NCBI GenBank assembly: GCA_030584085.1
Contig: CP129490.1
Coordinates: 2,017,511 to 2,081,510 of the forward strand
DNA: 64,000 nucleotides
Direction: 5' to 3'
Origin: Melioribacteraceae bacterium
GTDB lineage: Bacteria; Bacteroidota; Ignavibacteria; Ignavibacteriales; Melioribacteraceae
The notes under the pieces were generated by a model, which made no database searches, had not been told where the DNA came from, and saw nothing but the letters and a program-made list of their open reading frames with translations. This document shows positions 37,715 through 48,515 of this stretch, piece by piece (within the stretch, counting starts at the first letter, position 1; each line of letters begins with the position of its first letter). The translations under genes were made by a program, and so were the position numbers.

Positions 37715-38728
37715 TTAATCTAATCTATATGCAAAATTTATTGAACCTGAATAAGGTCCTATTCTCCAGTAATATGGACGATCATTCCAGTAACGCATGT
37801 ACTCAATAGAAACTGAAAACTTAGTAACTTTTGGTGGAAAATGAATTCCAATTCCACCAGTATGAATTATATTGTCTCTGAACGGTGATTTGTAATATCC
37901 GTCCCTAATAGAAATTAGCTTGAATAAGGTGAGTTCAAATCCAACCCCCCAATAATCTCTTTCTTTTTTTTCACTTCTATCACTTAAAAAATACTCACTG
38001 CTATTTGAAGAAGGATTTAAATAGTTTTTATATTTCATCGAAGCTTCAAATGAGTAGGCAAATAAAGACTTATCTCCGGAGATTAACCTTAATGTTGTAC
38101 CTATCGATCCATAAATTGGCAGAAAAACATTATCCCATTCTGTTTCAATATCCGGTCCAATATTATTTATCGCAAAACCAAAATATATTTCGTTTTTTAG
38201 AATCGAACTGTTGAAGGGATTTTCAATTTTATAAATACTCCCAATATTAATTTTATATGATATGTTATTATTAAGATCAAACATTGTAACGGATGTTCCG
38301 ATAGCAAAATCAGCCAGAATAAATTTGCTTAAGGATAGTGAATAAAAATTATTCTGATAATCATTTGAGTAATATTGCGAGGTGAAATCAAAACTTGGAG
38401 TCAAATACGCATGGTAACTTGCATAGGAATAATCTACTGCAATCCCTAAACCGTTGATACTTACAGAAGATGATAATACATTTTCATCTTCAACCCCACC
38501 TCCATATAAATTTATGTCGGAGTCAAAACTTAAATTTGCCGGATTTGATTTATAACTCATTGGAGTAAATGGATTAGATACTGCAGTAAAACCCATTGCT
38601 GAACTTTTTGTATCTGCATAATCGCTAAAATGATAAGATGATAATCTATTTTGTTGTGCTTTTGCTGCTGAGGTGAGAAATAATAAAATAATTATTGCGG
38701 AATATGATATTTTAGTAATTATATTCAC
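37715..38728 (-). CDS. Outer-membrane beta-barrel protein, PorV/UPF0164-like, function unknown
   Basis: 337 residues. A signal peptide (SAIIILLFLTSAAKA) is followed by a long run of alternating hydrophobic/polar strands with aromatic girdle residues, ending in the C-terminal aromatic-rich strand INFAYRLD. The N-terminal mature stretch (DTKSSAMGFTAVSNPFTPMSYKSNPANL) resembles the PorV/PorQ and FadL-like start, where a G-A-(F/T)TA-V segment precedes NPA. No conserved catalytic residues are visible. It is monocistronic and faces the GT2 gene with 61 bases between the starts. A loosely PorV-like barrel is my best guess. Confidence 0.7.
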   Translation of the reverse strand: MNIITKISYSAIIILLFLTSAAKAQQNRLSSYHFSDYADTKSSAMGFTAVSNPFTPMSYKSNPANLSFDSDINLYGGGVEDENVLSSSVSINGLGIAVDYSYASYHAYLTPSFDFTSQYYSNDYQNNFYSLSLSKFILADFAIGTSVTMFDLNNNISYKINIGSIYKIENPFNSSILKNEIYFGFAINNIGPDIETEWDNVFLPIYGSIGTTLRLISGDKSLFAYSFEASMKYKNYLNPSSNSSEYFLSDRSEKKERDYWGVGFELTLFKLISIRDGYYKSPFRDNIIHTGGIGIHFPPKVTKFSVSIEYMRYWNDRPYYWRIGPYSGSINFAYRLD

Positions 38729-38789
38729 TCTATAAAAATGAATTTTTCACAAAAATTTGTCAATATATAAATTGATCTCTTAAGATAAA

Positions 38790-39779
38790 ATGTCCAATAA
38801 CCATCTTTTAAAATTCTCAATAATAATCGCTGCGCACAATGAAGAAAAAACTATGGCTTCCCTTTTTGAGTCATTGAAAAAATTAAATTATCCGAAAGAA
38901 AATTATGAGATCATTTTTGTTAACGACCAATCAACCGATAACACAAAAAGTGTAATTGATGAATTTATTCAGACAAATCCCAACGCAAAATTATTTGACT
39001 CACTCGGTAAAAAGCATCCAGGGAAAAAAGGTGCTCTTGATATTGGGATTGCTCATGCAAAAAATGATTTCATTTTAATTACGGATGCGGACTGCGAACC
39101 GGAGCCAAATTGGTTAATTCGTTATTCCGAAAAGTTTAGCAAAGGTTATGATTTTCTTTTCGGCATTTCACCTTACAAACAAACCGGTAGTTTTGTTAAT
39201 AAAGTTGCTACATTCGAAAATCTTCGCTCACACATTCTAACGTTCACTGCTACAAGATTTGGTTTTCCCTATTCGGCTGCTGCAAGAAGTTTCGGATTTC
39301 ATAAAATCGCTTTTGAAAAATTAGATGGTTACAGCAAAACACTTCAGACACTCTGCGGCGATGACGATTTATTGATTCGTGAAGCTGTAAAAAATAAAAT
39401 GAAAATCGGAACAGTTGAATATCCGGATGCATTTGTTTATTCAAAAACAAAAGAAAATTGGAATGATTACTTAATTCAAAAAGCACGTCACACATCTACA
39501 TCAAATTATTATTTATTAAAGCATCAAATCTTTTTGGCAGTTTGGCATTTAATAAATCTCATTTTACTTTTTAGTTTCATAGGCGGTTTCTTTAATCCTA
39601 CCTTCTTTATACCATTTGCTCTTAAGATGGGCTTTGATGTTTTGCTCATACAAATTTCACAGAGTAAATTTGGTTATCGATTTACAATAATTGAGGCTTT
39701 TTATCTACAAATTATTTATGAATTTTTATTAATTGTAAATTATATACGCGGTACTTATGGGGGTACAAAGTGGAAGTGA
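38790..39779 (+). CDS. Family 2 glycosyltransferase with C-terminal membrane segments
   Basis: 329 residues. GT-A fold: IIAAHNEEKTMASLFESL (12-29) and YEIIFVNDQSTDNT bind the nucleotide, DADCEPEP (about 99-106) is the DxD-like metal site, and CGDDDLLIREA the catalytic-loop Asp region. Two hydrophobic helices (about 250-285 and 300-320) anchor it to the membrane. The length and late helices fit polyprenyl-linked or cell-surface glycan synthesis. The acceptor cannot be predicted. It stands alone: the nucleoside operon begins 98 bases later. Confidence 0.88.
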   Translation: MSNNHLLKFSIIIAAHNEEKTMASLFESLKKLNYPKENYEIIFVNDQSTDNTKSVIDEFIQTNPNAKLFDSLGKKHPGKKGALDIGIAHAKNDFILITDADCEPEPNWLIRYSEKFSKGYDFLFGISPYKQTGSFVNKVATFENLRSHILTFTATRFGFPYSAAARSFGFHKIAFEKLDGYSKTLQTLCGDDDLLIREAVKNKMKIGTVEYPDAFVYSKTKENWNDYLIQKARHTSTSNYYLLKHQIFLAVWHLINLILLFSFIGGFFNPTFFIPFALKMGFDVLLIQISQSKFGYRFTIIEAFYLQIIYEFLLIVNYIRGTYGGTKWK

Positions 39780-39877
39780 TTTTGTTTGAATTAGCATCAA
39801 AATAAATTATTTTAGGAAAGTTTTTAATCAATTTTCATAATTAAGTATACTAAATTTTTTATTTATCAGAGAACTTT

Positions 39878-40273
39878 ATGGATTCATTAGCACTAGGTAA
39901 AAAAGCAATCGCAGCTAAATCAAAATCATTAGCTCAATATTCAAATTTTCATGTAGGCGCCGCACTTAAAACAAAAAGTGGAAAAATTTATGAAGGTGCA
40001 AATATTGAATCATCTTCATACAGCTTGACGATATGCGCGGAAAGAACAGCTGTTTTTCAAGCTATATTAGAAGGTGAACGAGAATTTGATTCAATCGCAA
40101 TAGCGAGTGATGCTAAAGAATTTTGTCCACCCTGCGGAGCTTGCCGACAAGTATTATTAGATCTTTGCGGTAAAGATTTGGATATTATTTTAATCAATTC
40201 AAAAGAAGAAATTATTAAATATAAAATTACCGAACTTATTCCCCATTCATTCGGGGAAGATTTCTTAAAATAA
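39878..40273 (+). CDS. cdd: Cytidine deaminase
   Basis: Deaminates cytidine and deoxycytidine in pyrimidine salvage. 131 residues, the homotetrameric short form. Zn ligands are Cys53 (CAE, with catalytic Glu55), Cys86 and Cys89 in CPPCGACRQ. The substrate loop [21 protein letters not shown] is complete. It begins the salvage operon cdd-tdk-CNT-punA; the next gene starts 2 bases after its stop. Confidence 0.96.
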   Translation: MDSLALGKKAIAAKSKSLAQYSNFHVGAALKTKSGKIYEGANIESSSYSLTICAERTAVFQAILEGEREFDSIAIASDAKEFCPPCGACRQVLLDLCGKDLDIILINSKEEIIKYKITELIPHSFGEDFLK

Positions 40274-40275
40274 TT

Positions 40276-40854
40276 ATGATGGAATTTCAACCACACGCAA
40301 CCCCAAAAGAAACCGGCTGGATAGAAGTTGTGGCCGGATGTATGTTCAGCGGTAAAACCGAGGAACTAATTAGAAGATTAAGACGGGCACAAATCGCAAA
40401 ACTTCGTGTAAAAATTTTTAAACCGAAGATCGATAATCGCTATTCCGAAAATAAAATCGTTTCGCACAGTGAGCAATCATTGCCGTCAGAAGTTGTTTCT
40501 TCGGCACAAGAAATTTTAGAACTTTCTTCCGATGCTCAAGTTATCGGAATTGATGAAGCACAATTTTATGAAAGTGATTTAGTTGAAGTATGCAATAGAT
40601 TAGCCGATAGCGGAAAAAGAGTGATTGTAGCAGGACTCGATCAAGATTATAGAGGAATTCCATTTGAACCGATGCCTCAACTTTTAGCGATTGCAGAATA
40701 CATTACAAAAACATTAGCAATTTGTGTTAACTGCGGAAACCCAGCAGATAGAACTCAAAGAAAAATTAAATCGACAGACAGAGTTTTAGTCGGTGCTTCC
40801 GATAGTTATGAAGCCAGATGCCGCAGATGTCATTATATCCCTGAAACTGAATAA
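40276..40854 (+). CDS. tdk: Thymidine kinase
   Basis: Phosphorylates thymidine or deoxyuridine. 192 residues, class II kinase: P-loop [11 protein letters not shown] (about 21-31), Asp/Glu catalytic segment [14 protein letters not shown], the lasso with Zn-binding pairs CVNCG and CRRCH, and the RTQRK region. Met1 and Met2 are both possible starts. It follows cdd by 2 bases and precedes the CNT transporter by 8 bases, so uptake and trapping of nucleosides are co-expressed. Confidence 0.96.
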   Translation: MMEFQPHATPKETGWIEVVAGCMFSGKTEELIRRLRRAQIAKLRVKIFKPKIDNRYSENKIVSHSEQSLPSEVVSSAQEILELSSDAQVIGIDEAQFYESDLVEVCNRLADSGKRVIVAGLDQDYRGIPFEPMPQLLAIAEYITKTLAICVNCGNPADRTQRKIKSTDRVLVGASDSYEARCRRCHYIPETE

Positions 40855-40862
40855 GGATTAAT

Positions 40863-42215
40863 ATGGATTTTATTGCCATACTTAGAGGAATTATTGGAAT
40901 CGGAGTATTAATTGGAATCGCTTTCCTATTATCTAACAATCGTACAAAAGTTAACTGGCGATTAGTCGGTACCGGTTTAGGATTGCAAATCCTTTTTGCC
41001 ATTCTAATTATAAAGGGGGAATTACTTGGTTCCTATTTTTCCCCGCTCGGTTGGCCAAAACAATTTTTCAGTTGGGTTAGTAGTTTCTTTGTTCTGGTTT
41101 TAAATTTTACCGGAGAAGGAGCAAAATTTGTTTTTGGTGATTTAGCAATTAGTCCGGGACAAGATGGTAGTCTAGGAATGTTCTTCGCATTTCAAGTTTT
41201 ACCTACCATAATTTTCTTTGCCAGTTTAATGTCAATTCTTTACTATCTCGGCATTATGCAAAGAGTAGTGCAAGGAATGGCGTGGGTTATGGCCAAGTTA
41301 ATGGGAACCAGTGGAGCAGAATCTCTTTCAGTTACAGCTAATATTTTTGTAGGCCAGACCGAAGCTCCGCTAATGATAAAACCATTTTTGAAGGGTTTAA
41401 CAAAAAGTGAATTACTCACCATCATGACAGGTGGAATGGCGACAATTGCAGGTGGCGTTATGGCAGCTTACATTCAAATGCTCGGTTATTCATTCTCACA
41501 ATCTATGGGATTACCACTCGAAGAAGCACAATTAATGTTCGCTACACATTTATTGGGAGCAAGCGTAATGGCTGCTCCAGCCGCTCTTTTAATTTCTAAA
41601 ATTATTTTTCCGGAAACTGACACACCCGAAACGAAAGGTGATGTAAAAGTAAATATTGAGAAAAATGCGTCTAATCTGATTGAATCGGCCGCAGTTGGTG
41701 CGGGAGATGGTCTAAAATTAGCTTTAAATGTCGGCGCTATGTTGATTGCTTTCATAGCTTTAATCGCTTTAGTTAATCATATTTTGATTGGACTTGGTGA
41801 TGTTTTTGGAATTAATACATTTTTTGAGACTGAGTTTGGAAAACCACTAAGTATGCAATTGCTGTTTGGTCTCGTGCTCCAATTTTTAGCATTTGCTATC
41901 GGAGTTCCATGGGAAAATGCATTAGAATTTGGAAGCTTGATAGGTACAAAAGTAGTTCTAAATGAATTTGTGGCATATTTTGATATGAGCCGGTTGATAG
42001 AATTAAAAACTCTAGTTAATGAAAAAGCAATTGTTATGGCTACATACGCGTTATGCGGATTTGCTAATTTCAGTTCTATTGCAATTCAATTGGGAGGAAT
42101 TACACCGCTTGCTCCCAATCGTGGGACAGATATCGCATCACTAGGAATAAAAGCAGTTATTGGCGGAACCTTGGCTACATTGATGACGGCAACTTTAGCA
42201 GGAATTTTATTTTAG
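40863..42215 (+). CDS. CNT-family concentrative nucleoside transporter (NupC-like)
   Basis: 450 residues with about ten membrane segments. The CNT hallmarks are visible: the early helices IGIGVLIGIAFLLS, GQTEAPLMIKPFL (helix hairpin, substrate/Na+ region), MATIAGGVMAAYIQ, SAVG-like NLIESAAVGAGDGLKLALNV, and GVPWENALEFGSLIG. These proteins bring in nucleosides with H+ or Na+. Ribosome site AAGGATTA precedes the ATG. Its TAG overlaps the GTG start of punA. The operon order couples uptake to cleavage. Confidence 0.94.
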   Translation: MDFIAILRGIIGIGVLIGIAFLLSNNRTKVNWRLVGTGLGLQILFAILIIKGELLGSYFSPLGWPKQFFSWVSSFFVLVLNFTGEGAKFVFGDLAISPGQDGSLGMFFAFQVLPTIIFFASLMSILYYLGIMQRVVQGMAWVMAKLMGTSGAESLSVTANIFVGQTEAPLMIKPFLKGLTKSELLTIMTGGMATIAGGVMAAYIQMLGYSFSQSMGLPLEEAQLMFATHLLGASVMAAPAALLISKIIFPETDTPETKGDVKVNIEKNASNLIESAAVGAGDGLKLALNVGAMLIAFIALIALVNHILIGLGDVFGINTFFETEFGKPLSMQLLFGLVLQFLAFAIGVPWENALEFGSLIGTKVVLNEFVAYFDMSRLIELKTLVNEKAIVMATYALCGFANFSSIAIQLGGITPLAPNRGTDIASLGIKAVIGGTLATLMTATLAGILF

Positions 42216-43036
42216 TGATAAACTTAACGGAAAAATATCGAGAACTCTTAAATCAAATTAAATCAAAAGCTCCTTTTACACCCGAAATCGGCTTAATTCT
42301 TGGCAGTGGATTAGGTGATTTTGCAACTAAAGTAGATACATCTTTATCAATTCCGACCGAATCGTTATCGAATTATCCAAAGTCAACTGTTGAAGGACAC
42401 AAGGGATTTATTCACTTTTCGAAATATGCCGGTAAAAATTTATTGATCTTCCAAGGCAGAATTCATTATTACGAAGGTTATCGATTATCCGAATGCGTGC
42501 TCCCGGTTTTAATTGCTTCCGAATTAGGTTGTAAAAATCTGATAATCACAAATGCTGCCGGTGGAGTAAATCCAAACTTTTCACCCGGTGATTTAATGCT
42601 GACGTTGGATTTTAATTCTCTAAATCTCAAAAAAGAAATCACCGAATTATTTGGTATAGCTACTGCCGAAGAAAAAAATTACTTACAAGACTTTCCTTCG
42701 AAGAAAATTAAATCAGCGATTCGAGAAGCTGCGTTGGATGAAAAAATTCCATTAAAAGAAGGCACATACATATTGACAAAAGGACCGAGTTATGAAAGTC
42801 CGGCTGAAATTAAAATGTATGGGAAATTAGGAATTGATGCCGTCGGAATGTCAACTGTTCATGAAGCTATATTCGGAATGAAGTTAGGATTAAAAGTCGG
42901 AGCAATTTCATTGATAACAAATCACGCTGCCGGAATCTCCCCTCAAAAATTATCTCATCAAGAAGTAATGGAAACAGCCGATCATTCAAAAGTGATGTTC
43001 GAGCGATTAATTAAGAAAACCATTTCGCTTTTGTAA
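42215..43036 (+). CDS. punA: Purine nucleoside phosphorylase (trimeric, type I)
   Basis: Splits purine nucleosides with phosphate to base and ribose 1-phosphate. 273 residues with LILGSGLGDFA (phosphate loop), VEGHKGFIHF, LIFQGRIHYYEGY, ITNAAGGVNPNFSPGDLM, GPSYESPAEIKM, and GMSTVHEAI with the base-binding region. The GTG start overlaps the transporter stop (TAGTG), so the upstream gene drives it. Last gene of the salvage operon. It converges with rsmE 18 bases later, and no hairpin lies in the gap. Confidence 0.95.
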   Translation: MINLTEKYRELLNQIKSKAPFTPEIGLILGSGLGDFATKVDTSLSIPTESLSNYPKSTVEGHKGFIHFSKYAGKNLLIFQGRIHYYEGYRLSECVLPVLIASELGCKNLIITNAAGGVNPNFSPGDLMLTLDFNSLNLKKEITELFGIATAEEKNYLQDFPSKKIKSAIREAALDEKIPLKEGTYILTKGPSYESPAEIKMYGKLGIDAVGMSTVHEAIFGMKLGLKVGAISLITNHAAGISPQKLSHQEVMETADHSKVMFERLIKKTISLL

Positions 43037-43054
43037 TCTTTTTACAAATAATTC

Positions 43055-43765
43055 TTAGAAATTTGTTGATATGATCGATGCTGCAGTTATAATCGCGGTT
43101 TCAGTGCGAAGTCGATTAGATGTGAGTTTATAAACGTTAGATTTTCCAAGAAGTGTAGTTTCATCTTCAGTCAAGCCACCTTCGGGACCGAATATTAAAT
43201 AGTATTTCTCATTTTGGTGAAAAGTCTTAATCACATCGGAAAAATGTTTCTCCGAGTTTTGATCGAATGTAATTTTCAGTCCTTCCAACTCATTAAATTT
43301 ATTAACTTTATTCAAATATGTAATATTTGGCAAATAACTTTGTAAAGATTGTTTCATCGCTGCCATTGCAATCTTTTGCCAACGGTCCGATTTATCACCT
43401 CGTGCAAGAGTTCTATCAGTCTCAAATACTATGAAGTTCGTGAAACCAAGTTCAACACATTTTTCTAAAGCAAATTCAAATCTGTCGATCACTCTTAATC
43501 GAGGAATACAAATAGTGAATTGTTTTAGTTTGTTTTCATATTGAAATGATTTTTCAATCTCACCTTTAATTTCATTCTTCGCCATCGATGTAATGTTGAT
43601 AAGAAATATCTTACCGTTTCCATTTGTTACATAAATTGAATCACCGACCGAATGACGCATAACTTTCATTATGTGATGACATTCCTCACCGACAACTGAA
43701 ACCTTTGAATCGGTTGTGTAAAGTGAGAAGTAAAGTTCAATATCAGAATGAAAAACCGACGCCAA
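43055..43765 (-). CDS. rsmE: 16S rRNA m3U1498 methyltransferase
   Basis: 236 residues, SPOUT/TrmD-type fold. N-terminal PUA-like domain (GEECHHIMKVMRHSVGD), then the knot: YYLIFGPEGGLTEDE and the C-terminal TSNRLRTETAIITA that binds S-adenosylmethionine. The start is TTG at 43763-43765, inside the 3' end of the upstream Omp85-like gene; GGAG lies nine bases upstream, and the next Met (residue 33) is too far in. The 23-base overlap makes coupling likely. Confidence 0.93.
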   Translation of the reverse strand: MASVFHSDIELYFSLYTTDSKVSVVGEECHHIMKVMRHSVGDSIYVTNGNGKIFLINITSMAKNEIKGEIEKSFQYENKLKQFTICIPRLRVIDRFEFALEKCVELGFTNFIVFETDRTLARGDKSDRWQKIAMAAMKQSLQSYLPNITYLNKVNKFNELEGLKITFDQNSEKHFSDVIKTFHQNEKYYLIFGPEGGLTEDETTLLGKSNVYKLTSNRLRTETAIITAASIISTNF

Positions 43766-45068
43766 TTATAAATTCTCCGTTCATATATTCATCAAATGCA
43801 TATTCAAATCGAACAGCATTAAATGGTAAGAATAAAATGTTTAGTCCGAAACCATATCCGGAAATAAAATTGTTAAGCTTTAGTTCGTTGAAATGATCAA
43901 ATGTAACTCCCGCATCCGTAAATATATTAAAATTAACTCCGATACGAGTTGAAGTAAGACTTTTCGGCAGCAGCGGTAAATCCAGACTTAAATGCCATTC
44001 ATCAACTATTGAGTAACTCATTTCGAAAGAGCCGAGTAAATATTGTAGACCTTCCATTTCATTTTTGCGATGACCTCGAATATATTCCGAATAACCTAAA
44101 AATGAATAATCATAAAATGGAATTGTTTTGCCAAAAGTACTACGATAATTTACTCTCCATCTTGCAGTGATGTCTTCACCCACTTGATTGTATTGACGTA
44201 AGTCTAATTCAAATATTTGATATGCAACTCCCTCAATTCCAAATCCTTTGTGTGATATTTGTGCAGAAGTCAATAATCCGGTTTTCGAAAACTGTTTTAG
44301 ATCACGCGAATCATAGACATACGCAAGACTCATAAATGGATATCTATCGATAGTGCTACCAGTTGCCGTAATCCCTTTATAAGATATACCATCAGTGGCG
44401 ATATATGAATACCCGGTCATTAACTCAAAGAGATTAAACTGATCCAATCGTTTATTAATTGAAATCGCACCGGTATAAATTGTATAATCAAAATCATTTC
44501 CAACAAGCGTCTCTGCAATATTACTTTTATTTGAGAAATCTTGATAAGCAATTTGGAAACCTAATCCTATTCCCTCTTTATATAAAAAAGCAGGAATCGT
44601 ATAACTAAAACGAACTCGCGGATCATAACCCAATCCAAGATAAGCACTTAGTGTTTCGTTTCTTCCTCGAAAATTTTCCAATTTAAAATTAATTCCATAA
44701 GTAGCTTTATCGAAATCATCCTCGTTAAGGTATACGAATGGTAAAGGATACAAATACCACTTTTCTAGGACATCAATTACTAAGTTAATTTTTTCTTCAT
44801 CTTGAATTAGATAAAACTCAACATAGTTAAAAAGTCCTAAGCTGTAAACTCGTTCGCGATTATATTTTAATAAAGTCTGATTAATTTCATCACCCGGAAA
44901 GAATGTGAGTTCTCTGGTTATGATAAATTCTTCCGTGATTTCATTCCCTTGAATAATAATCGAATCAATTCTAGCAAATTGATTTGGGTCGGTAAGCTTA
45001 AGAGTATCCGCAAATTGTGCAAACAAGAATTGCTGAACAAATAGAAATGAATAAATATAAATTTTCAT
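43743..45068 (-). CDS. Omp85-superfamily outer-membrane protein (POTRA plus BamA-like barrel)
   Basis: 441 residues. Signal peptide 1-17 (IYSFLFVQQFLFAQ). One POTRA-like domain (about 30-115): IDSIIIQGNEITEEFIITREL, LKYNRERVYSLGLFNYVEFYL, INLVIDVLEKW. The rest is a barrel: repeated aromatic strands, the strand pair with YSFLGYSEYIRGHRKNEMEG, where the VRGY-like loop of Omp85 proteins is expected (YIRGH), and a terminal FIIGVGFSF strand. One POTRA is fewer than BamA's five, so this is not the main assembly factor. It may be a TamA-like or patatin-linked barrel. It follows the CoA-binding gene by 15 bases. Confidence 0.82.
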   Translation of the reverse strand: MKIYIYSFLFVQQFLFAQFADTLKLTDPNQFARIDSIIIQGNEITEEFIITRELTFFPGDEINQTLLKYNRERVYSLGLFNYVEFYLIQDEEKINLVIDVLEKWYLYPLPFVYLNEDDFDKATYGINFKLENFRGRNETLSAYLGLGYDPRVRFSYTIPAFLYKEGIGLGFQIAYQDFSNKSNIAETLVGNDFDYTIYTGAISINKRLDQFNLFELMTGYSYIATDGISYKGITATGSTIDRYPFMSLAYVYDSRDLKQFSKTGLLTSAQISHKGFGIEGVAYQIFELDLRQYNQVGEDITARWRVNYRSTFGKTIPFYDYSFLGYSEYIRGHRKNEMEGLQYLLGSFEMSYSIVDEWHLSLDLPLLPKSLTSTRIGVNFNIFTDAGVTFDHFNELKLNNFISGYGFGLNILFLPFNAVRFEYAFDEYMNGEFIIGVGFSF

Positions 45069-45083
45069 TTATTGGATAGATTT

Positions 45084-45491
45084 TTATTTCGATTTGCAAA
45101 GTGAATGCATAACAGCAATGCATGTGTCTTGAATTGTTTCGATACCATTTTCGATTACGGATTTAACTGCTTCATCGTTTCTGATACCCTGCTGCAGCCA
45201 AAGTACATTTGGCTTTTTATTTAATACATCTTCAATTAGATAAGGAATGTCATTCGATCTTCGGAAAACATCGACGATATCTATTTCGAACGGAATATCT
45301 TTTAAAGTTGGATAAACAACAATATCACCGGCTTTTGAGATGGCGGGATTTACACCCACCACCTCAAAACCGTTATCAACTAAATACTCTGCAATTTCTC
45401 TGCTTGTCTTATATGGATGTCGTGAAATACCATAAACGGCGATTGTTTTTGAGTTATTAAATATCTCACAATATCTTTTAAGATTGTTCAT
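45084..45491 (-). CDS. CoA-binding domain protein (YccU-like)
   Basis: 135 residues, one Rossmann-type CoA-binding domain: KTIAVYGISRHPYKTSREIAEYL (Gly-x-Ser turn), VVGVNPAI, IDIVDVFRRSNDIPYLI, and VLWLQQGIRNDEAV, all typical of the COG1832 family. No ligase domain is attached. Its role is unknown, though the family binds CoA in crystal structures. It overlaps the gcvP stop by one base (TAATG), so it is translated from the same message. Confidence 0.9.
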   Translation of the reverse strand: MNNLKRYCEIFNNSKTIAVYGISRHPYKTSREIAEYLVDNGFEVVGVNPAISKAGDIVVYPTLKDIPFEIDIVDVFRRSNDIPYLIEDVLNKKPNVLWLQQGIRNDEAVKSVIENGIETIQDTCIAVMHSLCKSK

Positions 45492-48385
45492 TATATAATA
45501 ACCTCTTGTTCATATTCTTCCATTGGCGGACAACTGCAGACTAAATTTCTATCACCGTAAGCATTATTTACTCTGCCGACTGAAGGCCAAAATTTATTCT
45601 CTTTAATCCATGAAACCGGGAAACATGCTTTCTCTCTAGTGTATGAATGGTTCCAATTATCAGAAATAAGTTCGACTGCGATGTGCGGTGAATTTTTAAG
45701 AACATTATCTTCCCTATCGGCAATCCCGTTTTCAATTTCCTTTATTTCTTCTCGGATTGAAATCATTGCATCAATAAATCGATCAAGTTCTGCTTTTGAT
45801 TCACTTTCAGTTGGTTCGACCATAAAGGTACCAGGTACCGGGAAAGAAACTGTCGGTGCATGATAGCTGTAATCCATTAAACGTTTTGCAATATCTTCAG
45901 CTTCAATATTTACGGAATGTTTGAACTCACGTAAATCGAAAATCAATTCGTGTCCGACAAAATTATTTTTTCCACTATATAAGACTTTATAATACGGCGA
46001 TAATTTTGATTTAAGATAATTTGCATTGAGTATTGCAATTTCAGTAGCTTTAGTTAAACCATTTACACCCATCATCTTGATATAGGCATAAGAAATAATC
46101 AAAATTGACGCACTTCCCCAAGGTGCAGCAGAAACTGCGGTAATTGATTTTTCTTTGTTAATATTGATTACAGAATGACCGGGTAAATATTTTGCAAGTT
46201 TTTCATTCACGGCAATCGGACCCATGCCAGGTCCGCCGCCGCCATGTGGGATTGTAAATGTCTTATGAAGATTAAGATGACAAACATCTGCGCCAATTTC
46301 AGCCGGAGTTGTTAAACCAACTTGTGCATTCATATTAGCACCGTCCATATAAACTAAACCGCCATTATTATGAACGATTTGACAAATTTCTTTTATACCT
46401 TCTTCAAAAACACCATGGGTAGAAGGATAGGTTACCATTAATGCGGATAAATTATCTTTATACTTTTCAGCTTTTTCTCTTAAGTCCGGAATATCAATAT
46501 TACCTTCATCATCACATTTAATAACTACCACTTTCCCACCGGCCATAACTGCACTTGCGGGATTTGTACCATGTGCAGATGATGGAATTAACACAACATC
46601 TCTATGATGATCTCCCATATCCTTATGATAAGCACGAATTACCATTAATCCGGCATATTCGCCTTGTGCACCTGAATTGGGTTGAAGTGATGTCGCTGTG
46701 AAACCGGTAATCGAGTTTAAGTATTGTTCAAGTTCTTCAAATAATTGCGTATAACCTTGTGCTTGTTCTCTTGGAGCAAAAGGATGAAGCATTGCGAACT
46801 CGGGCCAAGATATTCCGAACATTTCTGAAGATGCATTCAATTTCATTGTGCATGAACCAAGTGGTATCATTGATGTAGTAAGCGAAAGATCCTTTTTCTC
46901 TAAACTCTTAATGTAGCGCAGCATTTCATGTTCGGAATAAAATAAATTGAATTTTGGATGAATCATGTATTCCGATTTTCTTAATAAAGATTCTTCCCAA
47001 TTTGTTTGAACATTTGAGGAAATAGTTCCTAAATCTATTTTTGATTTATCAACTGCTTCAGAAAAAATGTCAACAATTTCTTGTACATCTTCCATTAATA
47101 CTTTTTCATTAAGAGAAATACCAATATTACTATCTCCGAAATATCTAAAGTTAACTTCTTTACTTTCCGCAATCTCTTTAACTTTTTGTTTCAGTTCAGC
47201 TGAACCAAGATCAATTTTAAGAGTATCAAAGAAATATTTATTAGTTTGTTTCAAACCGAGTGAATTGATTGCATCATTAAGCAACAATGTAAAATTATGA
47301 ATTCTTTCGGCTATCTTTTTTAACCCTTTGGGACCATGATAAACACCGTACATACCGGCCATAACAGCTAATAATACTTGAGCAGTACAAATGTTACTCG
47401 TTGCGCGTTCACGTTTAATATGTTGTTCACGAGTTTGCAAAGCCATTCTATAAGCCGGACGATTGTGCGAATCGACTGAAACTCCTATAATTCTTCCAGG
47501 AATCTGTCTTTTAAATTCTTCCTTAGTGGCAAAATAACCCGCGTGAGGTCCGCCATAACCCATCGGAACTCCAAATCTTTGAGCTGAACCTACAACAGCA
47601 TCTGCACCCATTTCTCCCGGTGGAGTCAATAATGTCAGACTCAATAAATCAGTTGCAACACTCACATAAATGCCTATTTCATTTGCACTTTTAATAATAG
47701 ATGAAATATCTTTAATCTCACCATCATCATTCGGATATTGTAATAAAATTCCAAAAACGTCATCGGTTAAAAGCTCGTCCGTTATATTAGCAATTTTTAA
47801 TTCTATTCCGAATGGTTCTGACCTTGTTTTTAGCACATCAATAGTTTGTGGAAAAGTCTTTTCATCTACAAGAAAAACATTAGCTGATTTTCTTCCACCT
47901 TTTCTCGAAGCAAAGAACATACCCATTGCTTCCGCAGCAGCCGTTCCCTCATCTAGTAAAGATGCATTTGCTAACTCCATTTTTGTTAAATCGGAAATCA
48001 TAGTTTGAAAATTCACCAAGGCTTCTAATCTGCCTTGTGAAATCTCAGCTTGATAAGGTGTGTACTGTGTGTACCAACCGGGATTTTCAAGAATATTTCT
48101 TTGAATTACACCGGGTGTAATTGTTGGATAATATCCCATTCCAATATAAGATTTGAATACTTTGTTTTTTGATGCAACACTTTTTAAATGATGAAGAAAC
48201 TCGAATTCGGTTTGTGCTTTTGGCAAATCCAATCTTTCACTTAACCTTATACCACTTGGAACTGTTTTCTCGATCAGTTCATCCACAGATGAAAGATTGA
48301 GTTCATTAAGCATTTCTCTAATTTCTTCTTCACTTGGACCGATATGGCGGTCAACAAAACGATCATAAAATTCAAATTTTTCCAT
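45491..48385 (-). CDS. gcvP: Glycine dehydrogenase (decarboxylating), P protein, single chain
   Basis: PLP enzyme that decarboxylates glycine and loads aminomethyl onto lipoyl-H protein. 964 residues, the fused two-domain form. N-terminal half: [33 protein letters not shown]-terminal half: PLP lysine near residue 705 in [16 protein letters not shown], and [12 protein letters not shown] before it. All conserved blocks are intact. No gcvT or gcvH is adjacent, so the complex partners lie elsewhere. No glycine riboswitch could be recognised in the 130 bases upstream. It leads a run with a CoA-binding protein, an Omp85 barrel and rsmE. Confidence 0.97.
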   Translation of the reverse strand: MEKFEFYDRFVDRHIGPSEEEIREMLNELNLSSVDELIEKTVPSGIRLSERLDLPKAQTEFEFLHHLKSVASKNKVFKSYIGMGYYPTITPGVIQRNILENPGWYTQYTPYQAEISQGRLEALVNFQTMISDLTKMELANASLLDEGTAAAEAMGMFFASRKGGRKSANVFLVDEKTFPQTIDVLKTRSEPFGIELKIANITDELLTDDVFGILLQYPNDDGEIKDISSIIKSANEIGIYVSVATDLLSLTLLTPPGEMGADAVVGSAQRFGVPMGYGGPHAGYFATKEEFKRQIPGRIIGVSVDSHNRPAYRMALQTREQHIKRERATSNICTAQVLLAVMAGMYGVYHGPKGLKKIAERIHNFTLLLNDAINSLGLKQTNKYFFDTLKIDLGSAELKQKVKEIAESKEVNFRYFGDSNIGISLNEKVLMEDVQEIVDIFSEAVDKSKIDLGTISSNVQTNWEESLLRKSEYMIHPKFNLFYSEHEMLRYIKSLEKKDLSLTTSMIPLGSCTMKLNASSEMFGISWPEFAMLHPFAPREQAQGYTQLFEELEQYLNSITGFTATSLQPNSGAQGEYAGLMVIRAYHKDMGDHHRDVVLIPSSAHGTNPASAVMAGGKVVVIKCDDEGNIDIPDLREKAEKYKDNLSALMVTYPSTHGVFEEGIKEICQIVHNNGGLVYMDGANMNAQVGLTTPAEIGADVCHLNLHKTFTIPHGGGGPGMGPIAVNEKLAKYLPGHSVININKEKSITAVSAAPWGSASILIISYAYIKMMGVNGLTKATEIAILNANYLKSKLSPYYKVLYSGKNNFVGHELIFDLREFKHSVNIEAEDIAKRLMDYSYHAPTVSFPVPGTFMVEPTESESKAELDRFIDAMISIREEIKEIENGIADREDNVLKNSPHIAVELISDNWNHSYTREKACFPVSWIKENKFWPSVGRVNNAYGDRNLVCSCPPMEEYEQEVII

Positions 48386-48515
48386 AAAGTTTTCTTTTAG
48401 TTTAATTGACGGACTTATTTAAAAAAATATAATTTGTAAATATAATGAAATTAGGAGACTATAAAATGTAGAACAACTTTTTGTGGATATAAGTTTTAGT
48501 GGGAGTAATAAAAAA

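Noticed and set aside
48386-48515. Possible glycine riboswitch upstream of gcvP
   Set aside because: The 130 bases are AT-rich with no paired aptamer pattern; the conserved core could not be found.
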